DNA of 64,000 nucleotides from Gigantopelta aegis. Lineage: Eukaryota; Mollusca; Gastropoda; Neomphalida; Peltospiridae. The translations under genes and the position numbers were made by a program. The notes beneath the pieces were generated by a model. The model made no database searches and was not told the origin of the DNA. It saw nothing but the letters and a program-made list of their open reading frames with translations. The stretch lies in the NCBI RefSeq assembly GCF_016097555.1, contig NC_054701.1, positions 37,650,492-37,714,491 of the forward strand, given 5' to 3'. Of this stretch, positions 1-12,211 are shown one piece after another. Positions within the stretch are counted from its first letter, which is position 1, and every line of letters begins with the position of its first letter.

Positions 1-429
1 TTTTATTTGCCTTACCCCTACTAGTGCCTCATAACTGGTACATCAAAGGCCTACTCTCCTGTTTACGTACATGTTATATATTACTTCCTTCTTATCTGAA
101 GGAGTGAAATTCTGCCATATGAATTTACAGAAACACCTAAATTTCACAAATGTAAATTACATTAAATGAATGTTTCACTTTATTCATTTAGTTTGCAAAT
201 GTCCAGAGAGTTATTTTTAAAAAAAGCAGCATGAAAATTGGCAGTACCAGAAATAGTTGTTATGTAATCAACGCTAAAATCAAATGGGTATACTATTATC
301 TTTATTTTCACATATTATGTTCCATATCTACAGCAAGCAAGCATAACATACTAAAATGACCTAGTAAGTTCTTTGCCAGTTGAACAGTGTGTAACACCAG
401 CATTGACATAAAATGTTCCAAGTCCTGTA

Positions 430-2000
430 TTACTCTCGAGTGCCAAATAAACGTACACCTACGTTTATTAAATTTGTGAAAAAATTTTGGTGTCTACGCT
501 TATTCAGCACCCTATGTTAATTACATCTAAAATTTGTTTAACCCCCTACGCTAATGGGGCACCAGCGCTTATTACAATTCTTAATTTATCAAATGCTTAC
601 ATATAGCCTCTATTAGGGGTACCGATTCCGTGATCGCGGACGGAATTGCAAATCTTAAACAGAATTTACAATTTTCCGGGTTGTCAAATAAAATGCCAAC
701 TTTTATGGTCAGATAATACATTTATTTATTTATTAATATACATACATTGTTTTTCTGCTTAATTGATCATTTGAACCATTAAGACACAACAAAGTATGTT
801 ACTCTACGACAAAATGTAAAGACACGTTTCCGAACATTGTTGGCCGCCATTTTGTTTTTATCGCTCGGCTCGGTTCAGTTTTATTCGGTTGGGTAAATTT
901 CTAGGATGCGTTCGATTGAGTGCTCGCCTGTAAATCATTGCAACAGTTCATGCAAGCACTTTATATAAATTAATCAATTACACTTCAATACTTCATCTTT
1001 TCATCAAACATTGAAGACGGGGGTACCGAATTCTTAAAGGTAAATATGACTTTTTGTTAAGCTATGTATACTAGAGTAGATAAAGTACAGTTCCTTTAGG
1101 ATATGGGGAACTGGCCCAAACTTTATCTACATTCTTTCCTCATTTTATATATATTTTTTGACATTACAAATTCCACTCATTTTAATTACAAATTCCACTC
1201 AACCTTTTTATTTTTACTTGCAAATAGAGTTTATTAAAAATTAGCGATAAAAATTAGGCAGAGTTACATCCCCTAAACGCGTGGCCGATGACCACAGTTG
1301 TTTGTGAATCTTCAGCTGAGATTTATGCATGCCAGCCCCTGGCATCATAAGTGTCCCCACCTATGCTTTAAAAATAAAGAATGATACAGGTAAAAATTAA
1401 GTTGATAAAATTACGTTTTCTTATAATTGACCATGTGTTAAATATACTATAGGAGATGAATCTAGCGAGCTGTCATCCACCCTGATTGTTTTGGTTTTCT
1501 TGCATGGAACTTTTGGATTTTTTTTCAAAGCTGCAATCTCACCTCACATTAATTATCATAATTTCATTTAAATGTACAAACACACAGTTTTAATAAATTG
1601 TGTGTGACAGTGACACAGTTTAACAGTTCGATAATAGAAACATATGTTTATAGTGAACACATTTTTTCATACTATGGAATTTACTACACGTTATTTATTT
1701 CTGAGCCGCTTGTTTTGTAAATTACATGTACACATGTACACACAAATATAATGTATTTTTGTTATTTCCAAAACACTTATTTTTATTTTTATGTCAAACC
1801 AAATTGTTTTCATTACTAGTAAATTTTTACAGTTTAGCTAAATTTCCAGACCCTATGCTAATTCCGCACTTTACTCATTGTTTTTTTTTGTAATTTCCAC
1901 ACCCTATGCTAATTCTGCACCCTACTTTTAATTGATTTTAGAACATTTTCCAGACCCTATGCTTATTCAGCCCCTATGTTTATTAGGCACTCGAGAATAA
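430..2000. mobile_element. TIR element with subterminal repeats
   Basis: Ends carry an imperfect inverted repeat around CTCGAGTGCC (435-444 and its complement 1986-1995) that extends through an AATAAAC word. Inside both ends lie direct repeats of a TACGCTTATTCAGCACC / CCCTATGCTAATTC type (about 470-580 and 1850-1975). An interior stretch at 617-645 has ACCGATTCCGTGATCGCGG, related to the 58969-60147 element. A YY1-like GCCGCCATTTT at 844-854 lies in it. A copy of the ATTTATTTCTGAGCCG repeat family is at about 1660-1830. No transposase ORF; superfamily not determined. No clear target duplication. Confidence 0.6.
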
Positions 2001-2013
2001 ATAGCCTGAGGAT

Positions 2014-2560
2014 TAGCCTGAGTACCCTGCCATTTGAGAGCTAGACGGACATTTGGACAGTTATGATCGCTCTCTGCCACCAGGCCTGGTGCTTATAAAA
2101 CTTTTTAAAGTCTGGACTCAAGACTCTAATAAAGTCTGAGCCACTAATGTCATGACAACGCCATACATATTGTATGTGTGTGATGTCATTTGAGATTGAG
2201 TTTTATAAGCACTGGCCCAGAGATAACTGTATAACGGAACCACTACAGGAAGAGACCAATCAGCACCTGATATTTAACCAGAACATTATTGAAAGGGGTG
2301 CTGTCGGGTTTCTTCCTGTAGTGTGTGTATTAGTAGTTACTGTGTGAAATATTTGTTATTGGAAAACTCGAATATGATCAATATAAAGGTATTTAACATC
2401 AAACATAGAATTGTTGTTGTATTAATGCGGGAATCTTTGCCTACTGTGTGGTAGACAGCCATTTCGCATGTTGTCGCTATACATTTATTTCTGGCAGAAG
2501 AGAGCGATCATAACCATCCAAATGTCCATCTAGCCCTCGAACAGTAGAGTACTCTGGCTA
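2014..2560. mobile_element. Foldback MITE with about 65-bp terminal inverted repeats
   Basis: Left arm (TAGCCTGAGTAC..., with GACGGACATTTGGAC and TTATGATCGCTCTC) is repeated inverted at the right end, 2490-2560. A second inverted pair lies inside: TGCTTATAAAAC near 2090 and GTTTTATAAGCA near 2200. Non-coding. A related hairpin sits at 57436-57512. Confidence 0.7.
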
Positions 2561-2921
2561 ATGGCAGGATATAATAAATTATTATAGCATTGATTGAGCA
2601 TGAAATAAAAATTATAACACAAATTTAAAAAATATAAGTGTAAAAATTGGGAATTCATTTTCAGTTACTAACTTAATTGATTCTGTCCATTTTTCCTGTA
2701 TTATCTCTGTCAAGAGTCGGATATTGTGCTGAGGTGTTAAATTTTAATACAGTAATTTCTGGAACAGAATTTTAATCATAATTATGTTATTCTGTCAGTA
2801 ACAATATGTTAGTAGTCTCAACCTCTGAAACACTCATTTTGAAACACATGCCAATTAATTTCATATATTTTACTGTTATTAATGTCTATTATAACTACTG
2901 GTTTTGGGGGGTTTTTTCCAG

Positions 2922-3003
2922 ATAATGAATCGAACGAACTCAAGATTGAAAAGCCTGATTCAAGTGTGGAAGTGTCAGAAAATGTTGATCCAAATACAGC
3001 AGA
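2922..3003 (+). CDS. CCDC66: CCDC66 exon, N-terminal region
   Basis: Acceptor TTTTTTCCAG and donor GA|GTAAAT frame 82 nt. It is rich in Glu, Asn and Ser (NESNELKIEK) and joins the next exon by a split GAG codon. The ATG near its start is out of frame, so it is not the initiation exon. Too short for homology alone; accepted because phase and composition fit the next exon. Confidence 0.6.
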
Positions 3004-6000
3004 GTAAATATTAGCATTTAGTTCATGATATTAATTAGCTTATTATTGGAATTAATTTGTTTTGTCAGTCAAGCTATGTGTATTTTAATTTAAATACTGC
3101 AGGATATAAAACTAAAATTGAGTTCACTCATATTTTAAATTATCTATGATGAAATTAAATGTATTGTTGGTGATGTGAGTCGGTAACCATTAATGGATGG
3201 TTGTTGTCTCTTTGGGTTTGTTTTTTACATTTTAATTTATTTTATCCCTGCTTTGTGATTTACAGATGAGCCATGCAATCCTTGGACAGTAATTTTTATT
3301 TCGTATAGTTAAAATGCTAACAACTTTTAATTACATTTATTGCAACAGGCTGACAAAATCAGATGAGAAACCTAATGAAATGGAAGATAAAAACAAAACA
3401 GAAGGACCCAGTGATAAAAAGGAAGGTGATAACAAGAAAATGGACAAGCAGGATAAAGAAGTAGATAAGACCGCAGCGGACTCTGAATCTGAAATATCAC
3501 TGCCTCCCCCAATTCCATGGGCTCATCTGACTGTCGCAGAGAAAAAACGCCTCCAGTGGGCACGAGAGAGAGGTAATGGGCAGAGATTCTGTATCAACAG
3601 TGTCATTTAATTATTTTAGTAGTGGGATGTAGTTTGGTGATAGAGTTTGTGACGGAGTTGCAAAATGTCATAGTATTTGATCCCCCTCTGTTCAGGAATT
3701 TAATTGATGGTTTTTAAGTGCTTATTAACATAAGTTCCAAAGATGACGAGAGAGAGGCAGTAGGAGAAATGATACTAGATTCAAGCATTGTAAATGTAAA
3801 AAGAACATGCAGAATGGATTGATATCAAAGTAATTGTGGGAATTGCTTGGTGTAATCTATCTTGATTTTGCAACATAATTATATATAGAATACTCAATAA
3901 ATTAACCAGTATTTCAATGTTGGTGGGGTTTGTTTTTTTTGTAATTAAGTAAACAAAATTTAAATCATATTAATTCATGCTAGATGCTTTGTAAGATGAC
4001 TACGTAGACAGGTTGTTCTCAATAATATTTTGAACATTTGAATTTCTATGTTATGGATTATATTTTGTTTGTTTTTTATGTTTTTGTTCTGTGTTTACTC
4101 TAGGTGAGACGTCTCAGCCCGCCTATGATCCATGGGGTCGACCGGGTGCTGGAGCTCCACTGCGCACTGAGACCGGTCAGGTTTTTGCTGACTTGAGTAA
4201 AACACAAGGTAAAAATACACTGGCCTCAGTAGTGCAGTGGTTAACGCATCTGAGCAAGCTTTCATGGCTCATTGGGGAGGTGTATGGCCACTACACTAAC
4301 TTCTGTCTCATTAACCTTTTTGATTTCATTTCAACTTATTTTCGTGGTTATATTCAATTAAGGTTCAAGCATGCTGTCCTGGGCACACACACCTCTGCTA
4401 TCTGGGCTGTCTGTCCAGGACTGGGTTAGTTGTTGATTGTTAGTGAGAGATAAGAGGGTGTAATGGCCTTGCACCTACCCACTCTGGGTGGGAGCTGACT
4501 ACCAGGCTGCGAACCCTTTGCTTACCAGCCTTATATCCAATGGCTTAATCATGACACCACCGAGGCTGGTCCTCATTAACCACTAACAACTAACCTGGAC
4601 AGACAGCCCAGTTGCTGAGGTGTGTGTCCAGCACATGCTTTAACCTTAATTAGATATAAGCATAGAAATGAAAGAAAGGTAAAGAAACTGGTTTTAAAAA
4701 CATGATAGTTAATTGGCTAATTCATAACATAATATTCATGCAAATATTATAACAGTGTTGTTGGAATGTTGGAGTGTGATTCCATGAATAGTCTGAAATA
4801 AGTACTCAAAAATAGTGGATTGTGTGTTGCATGCATACGGTACGAGACAGGGGCATGAAAATTAATAACAGTTCACCAAATGCAAACTTGTTCTAGAGCA
4901 AGAATTCAAATTTGGGAAAATATGATACAGATATTCGGGCAAAATGTGATAACCTGAGACCTTTTTATCATGTGTTTCCATGTAATGCTAATATGAATAA
5001 AGGTTATCCAGATTTGAGCAAAAGCAAGCCTGCCTCCATACAAAAATGGGAGCCTGTATACCTATAGTTGCAAGATTGGATATTAGCATTGGACATTTTG
5101 AGGGTTAATCTCAGAAAAACCTGATATATTGTACTTAATTATTGATGGAGTTATAAAAATATTTAGATTACATATGGGGCTATTCAGCAGTAATATTTCT
5201 ATTCAACTTCACCTGTCCTTATCAATGCATATTCCCCTAACGATAGTAGTCTGGTTCGAACATCCCCACAGACAATGGGATGGCCTAAAAATCTTCTACT
5301 GTGCACCCCTTCCTGAGTGAATTGCACGGAGAATTGGAAGTGGGGAGGCCTGGGAGGATATGAACCCTTGAGGACAGGTGAAGTATCTATGAAAGAGAAA
5401 ACACCTCAAGTTCTCTCCATAGTACATTTTAAAAAATGTATCTACACCCTGAAGTTTGCATTTATTAGTGAATAATGTTATTAATTTTCATGGACTAAGT
5501 TAAGCATAAATAGAGGATACTCCCAGAGAGTCTTATGATATCATAATTTATCAACACGAGGATTTTTATACTTTTATCAACGAGTGCTGATACATTATGA
5601 TATCACAAGACACGAGAGGGGTATTCTTTTTATCTTCCATTATCATTCTTTTCATTTGCGACCATTGTAAACAATGTCAGTAATGTGGGTCGAATGTCAC
5701 TATATTTGGCAGCGGTAGACTTGTTAACTAGCAGAATGACAGTGGGATGATGTCAGTAATGATAGGTTTAGCGCTGAAACATACACAGTGACGTAACAAA
5801 AGAAGTGATATCTCCTAGGAGAATATTGCAGGAGATATCGCAAATTATAGTGTCGGCAATATCTCCTACAAAAGCCTTTAATGGATGATAAATTGGTCTT
5901 TTGTGCAATACTTTTAAGACATCAAGGTTAATGTAGGTTGATTTTACTTATAATGAATCCTAAACTTTTTACAGGTTCTATTCCTTTCAATTGAAATGAT

Positions 6001-9000
6001 CCTGATAAATATTAAGAAACCTGTATTGTATACAGAGTGGACCTTCACAGTTGTATCATATGTGTAATGTATTTATAGGAGGAGCCTAAAACTACGTCCA
6101 CAGTGGATGTGTCTACTAAACATGTAGACTCACATAACGACCAGAGTCACCAGTCTGGTGGGGCGCAGATGACTGAGAATGAAAAGATACCACCACCAGC
6201 TATGCGAAGTTCAATGGTTATTGGCGTGAGTAAAGTCACAGGATTTTTCTGTATTACAGTACCACGTAGAGAGACCTTTGTGTTTGGTTACATGTTACAG
6301 TTTTGATATTTTTGACTTAATTGTGCAAAGATTATATGTACGATTGATGCAATTTTGTAGTTTTTTTATTACAAATACATGTAAATATAGTAACAAAATA
6401 GTGAAATATCATAACAGTTGAAGCTTTGAGAATGCCCCTTTAAAGCTTAATGCACAAAGAAATCAGAATTATATATACAGTGGACTCTTTATCTAAACCA
6501 GGTTCACTTGGGACCAACAAAATGGGCTCTGGTTACACAGAATGCCGGTATGAAGAGATTTTTTTCCCCAGTTACAATATGTACAAAATGAAATGTGATA
6601 TTCACCAAAGGTTTGAACTGTGTGTTTGACATTTGTCAGAGCTATGTTTGCTTTATTGCTTTTAAATTAGTGATTGAAAGATATTTGTGTTAACTATTAA
6701 AGAAACCAATGAAATAAGACGGATCATCAGTGACAAGCGAGCACACTAGGATAAAGACAGACATTCAGTCAGATTATTTATTAACATTTCACCTTTTGTA
6801 CATATACAAAATAAAACAAACAAAAGTACATAAGCTCTTCCTTGGTGAGCTTGATTTGGATGTGCTGTACAACTTAAAAAGCAAATGTGTCCAAGTTACA
6901 GTCATTTGAAAATCTCATATTTTACCCCATATATCTGTTGTATCTAAAACAGCAAGGGTGTTCGACTCGTGATCACTTTACCCGAATAATAAGTTGCATA
7001 CAACTGTTGCAGCAGGTGCAGTTCATTGTCTATATTAAGCCCTCAAAGAGATGCGATTAATGCAGTTCAGGTAAAATCATGTGCCATTGTACACAGAGCT
7101 AATTACAGCATAAAAAGTTCTTTTGTTCTTGAATTTGCATCCAAATTCCGGAATAGACGGCATCAGGTTTAAATAGAGTTTTAGTCATAATAGATTAATG
7201 GTTGCTGGATGGGTTTTTAAATTTGTGTCAGTTTACACTGGAATCTAGTCTAGACAGATGCAGGTTTGCAGGGGACAATATTTCAACAACTTAGGTAACC
7301 GGTAGTCAGTTCACGTGAGTTTTACTTAGGTAACCGATTGTTTGGTTACGAGAATATAGTTAGGCCTACCTAATCCTAAAACACAAACTATGAGTCTGTG
7401 CTACATTGGTGCTTCAAAAACAAACTGATTTTCACTTTCATTACTAATTTTAGAATGTACATGTAATTGTTCACCATCTAATCGATTAGCGGTTCTCATG
7501 ATTTTAAAGTTGCGTAACTGACACGTGAACAGAACAACGGTTCTCGTGAAATATTGTGCCCTGGTTTGGACAGAATCCACTGTATACATATTTTTTAAAC
7601 TGCATAGGAATACAGAAATTGATCCAGTGTTGAACTGATCTGATCTGATCTTTTGTGAACAAATATAAAAAGAATTGTGATTGTCTTCATTGTTTGCTGT
7701 TTATTTTTTTATTTTTTTTTGTAGCATGTTGCTCCTGATGAAAATAGATACAATACATCAAAGGATCAAGAAAAGAAAAAATGGTTGGAGGAATTAGGTT
7801 TGTTAAATGATATAAAGATTTACAACATATACTATTGTAATTCATTTTAGAATGTACAGCGAATGGTTACGTTTGCTGCTGTTTTCAATAAAATAATTGT
7901 TTAATGATTTAAAATAGTGCTTTTAATATTCTATGAATTTTATGTTCAAGTTGGTAGCTTTATGTTAATTCCTTCTTCAACAGTTATTGGCAGGTAATTT
8001 TAAATTCTAAATAATCATTTTCAACTTTCAATAACTTTGATAACAGGTTTATTGTGTTTGTTTTTTGTTTCTAAATATTTATTGAAGTGGATAAAATATA
8101 TATTTTAAATATTTCTTGTCTTATTTTGTCTTGGTAAATTAAAAAATTAATAATTCATTTTAAACGTGTCTAAAACACCAGTGCTGCCAATATACAAATG
8201 ATTTAAAGGAAATGTAGATACTCAGAAATCTATCATACATTTACTTAAAGGGACACGCCCTAGTTACGGCTAGTTGTTAACCATTACGGCATTGTTTTTT
8301 GCTATTAAACCCATTTTTTCACAAATAAAATTGCACTTTACTTACATTTTATTATTTAGAATACACATTTCCATTCACCTGAAGTGCTTTTTGGTAATCC
8401 TGGTAATCCTGATGTTTGTAAAACCACGAAATGCATTTTTTTTATTTCTTAAAAAGCCGCATGCACTCGAGAAAAAAACGTTAAGCAGGTGAGGTCCAAT
8501 CTATTTTTAGAGGGAATCTTCCTGTATAAACGTCACAGACGTTGGTATACCACGTATCATTTTGGTTCGGTTTGTTTTCTCGTGCACAGTTCGCGCAATC
8601 GACATCCGATTTGTTGTTGTTTGCTTGTTGTTCATTTGTGAGATTTTTCTTCACAGTTTGTGAACATTTTCAGTAACAGTAAAAGTTCAGACAAGTAAGT
8701 ATCTCAATACAAAACATTACAAACCCTTAAAGCCAATAATTTTGCTAAGTCTTACGATATCTGGAGAGGGGATACAACCAGTACAGAACAGTTGGAACAT
8801 GTCCAGGAGAGGTGAAAGGAACGCACCCCATGTCTGTGCGCACTCTGTGAAATTTGTCGTGACGTAGGCATTGTTGTGCTTCGAGCGACATCTACTGGTG
8901 ACATCAGAATACTAACTTTCAAATTATTTCCCATGGTATTTATTGATATAAAACCTGCTTTTTCATTCCATTTGATAAAAACATGATCTAAGTGTGTTAC

Positions 9001-10560
9001 AGGTTTGTAGATTAACCAAATTATAATTTATTTTCGCTGGATGGAACTAGGGCGTGCGGCTTTAATCACCTCATATATTGCTTTGGACAATGTATTTTTA
9101 TGTGAGATTATTTGGGATTGATGGTACCTCACAGATAATAATCTTGAATATTCTAGCAATTTCTTTAAACTTCCATTTCTTCATTTCATTTAGCCAAATG
9201 TTTTAGTTAGAATTATATATTTTATTTGGGTTTTTGTTTTGTGGGTATTTGTTCACTCAATGTATTAAGGATATGTTTTTAATGTATATATTATATTTTG
9301 TGTTATAGAGAAGCAGAGAGAAGAACAGCGAATGAGAAAATTACTGAGCCGAGAAAGATTGCGAGATAGTTCAGAAAATGACTGGGCTGATCGTTTCAGT
9401 CAAAAGAATGAGGTGCCATCACAGGAAATGAAGAAGGAAGACAAACGGTACACAAAAACAGGGATCTCTGGCAATGATTTTTCGGGTTTTTTTTTGTCTT
9501 GCCTTGATATATTAAAAAACTACAATATTAGGTATAGGTATATTCTGATGGCAGCAAACATGAACACTTGAGCATAATGTGTTGATTAGATTTAGTTAAA
9601 GTGCATAACATCAAACTACAGTTGTGCTAGTTGTGATGGCATCAAATTACCACTAAATGTGACCTTATAATTGATTTACTAAACATTGAATTAAGATGGT
9701 ATTTTAGAAGTGTTATAGGATAAACAGAATTCATTACTCATGGGTTTTTAATATGTAAACTATCAACCGTGTCTAGTTAATCAGCATGTCTCGGTAGAGT
9801 CTTTACAAAGACCGACTAACATAGATGGTTGATATTTTAGCTTATAAGTGGACTGTTGTCTTTCCGTTGACACATTTTCAATTTTATAACACATGTCACA
9901 ACCAAAACCGATTCTGTGCCAAAAAATTAAGTTTTGAAAAAAATGAAATAGGCAAATTAACATATTTGAGGTTAAACATTTGGCATTATTCAACAATGAA
10001 AACCTGCTATATCATACCAAAAGCAATCATAATTGTATGACCCTGTTACAAGTTGACTCCCTAAGTTATTCTATAATATTTTGATGGAAAAAAAAATGTA
10101 TTGTTATAGGCAATGGTTATTTGTTTTTGTTTTTTATTTTTTATTTTTTCACTCTTTCATATATATTTCATAAAGTGAATAATTGCACTTGTTAGAAATT
10201 CTGTTGTAATACAAGTGATTTAATCACGAAAGTATTAGCTAATTTTGAGAAGCATATTCTTACCCACTAGAATGCCTACATATATACAATTAAAAATATC
10301 ATTTTTGTAATGTAATTACTATGTGTTTGTTCTGGGTTTGTTTTAGAGCACATGTAGATAATGTACCTGGTGTTTCACATCATCAAGCTGTGGACTACGA
10401 CCAGAATCTACCTCCGGCCATCCGGTCTTCTTTTCCTGTTGGGGTAAGATTTGAACGTTAATAACATTTGCATGGGTGACAGTATTACACATTTCTCTGA
10501 ATGTTAGTTTATTACCTCATTAATGATATTGAGAGTAAAGCCAGGTCATCGGTGTACCAC

Positions 10561-10602
<42 letters not shown>

Positions 10603-12170
10603 GAATCCACTTTATTGCTTATCGGTTTATAACATAAATCGGTTATTTGTATAGAACCAAATAGCATTAAATCAATACAAATTATGTCGCATATTTGAAT
10701 AGCTTTATAAAGAAAAACATCGTTTAATTGCATACAAAAACCAAAAAATTCTACAAAATTCCAGAAACAGAAACAATAAAAACTAATATTAAAAGAAGAA
10801 AAAGTAAAAGCGGTTACTAAAACTGGCGATGTACAATGTTGACATCTCACGCAAGAAGACTCATCGTAGTGCTTACAGCAATGTGTTCAAGTGTTTATTG
10901 CAGTAATCCTGGACCATTATTGCATCATTTAAGTCTTGATGGCAGGATTTCAGATGTAATCACACTCCGATCTATGCCTTCGATGAGGAAAGACATGTCG
11001 CTCTGCTCTCTCGAGTTGCCCCCCCCCCCCAACCTGGGGGCACTTGTTGCAAGCTACGGCTTTTTGTTGGAGTACCACGTCGCTTACATTGGCTCACGGG
11101 CAACCGTGACTTTGGTGTATGGCAACGCGGTAACAAACACGACGAAGAGGAAGGGAAGAGGAAGGAGGAAGAGGAAACCTGCACCAGGGACGGCTCAGTG
11201 GGGACCTAAACTGGCGGCGGTCCTGTCTGCGTCGCCGCCCCCACCCCCGGGACCCAACGAACCAGTGCCAGCCGACGCAGATACATCTGAACATACTGAG
11301 CCAGTGGACCAGTCGACGCCGCAGTTGAACACACCGATCTGCAAAACTCCACGGCGTGCGTCTCCCGTTCCAACCCCTTCGAGGCGTCAAGTCCCCCACC
11401 CCCGGGGGGCTCTGCCAAGATCCCTATGGATGGTGCTGCTGCAAAGCGGAAGGCCGTCACCCCACCGAGTAGTGACCAGCCAGCCAAGGCCCGGCCTTCC
11501 GCGACCGCCCGAGGCAGTGACGCCGCCTGGAGCCTAGCCATCTCCAAGATCAAGGGCCAGTATGCTCGATACTTGGTCGGGGACACCTCGAACACCAGCT
11601 CACTGCCGGGAGGCATTCTTGAGGGCAACTTTAAGAAGTTTCCTGACAGAGTTGAGTGTGCCATCCACGCCATGGAACTACGAGACGGGAAGTTTGGACT
11701 TGTGGTGATGTCGCGCCGAGATGATCTCTACAGACAGGGAATACTCTTCGAAGACATAGACAACTACACCGTCCACAGAGTACTGAAGATCATCGCCGGC
11801 GCCCATTACGTTGAGCTAGCTAAGACCTTGCTAGCCCACCGTTGGAGGAAACTGGTGCCACAGCTCAATGCCAAGCCCTTCATCTCGTCCCCATAGTCGC
11901 CATCCATTCCAAGGGCTTAGTTGGACTTTAAATATTTTGGCCGGCATTCAATTTTTTTAATTTTTTTTTTGTAAACAGTCCGACACATTTTATTTTGGCA
12001 GCCATCTAAATTGCTCAAATCACTTCAAAACCCTTTCGGTCGAGCACTCTAATTTTGTTCTTTGGACTTAAATTTTTGTCCAGACATGAGTTGTATGAAT
12101 GAGCTCATTTTGGCTTTAGGTCTTTGACCTAACTACTAAATTCGTATTCCAAATTCCGCCCACCTTAAAC

Positions 12171-12211
<41 letters not shown>

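Noticed and set aside
5974..6000. Missing CCDC66 mini-exon starting after TTTTTACAG
   Set aside because: The acceptor is good and the phase fits, but the frame hits a TGA after six codons with no donor before it.
11206..11673. 155-codon frame on the - strand
   Set aside because: Antisense shadow of the GC-rich transposon ORF.
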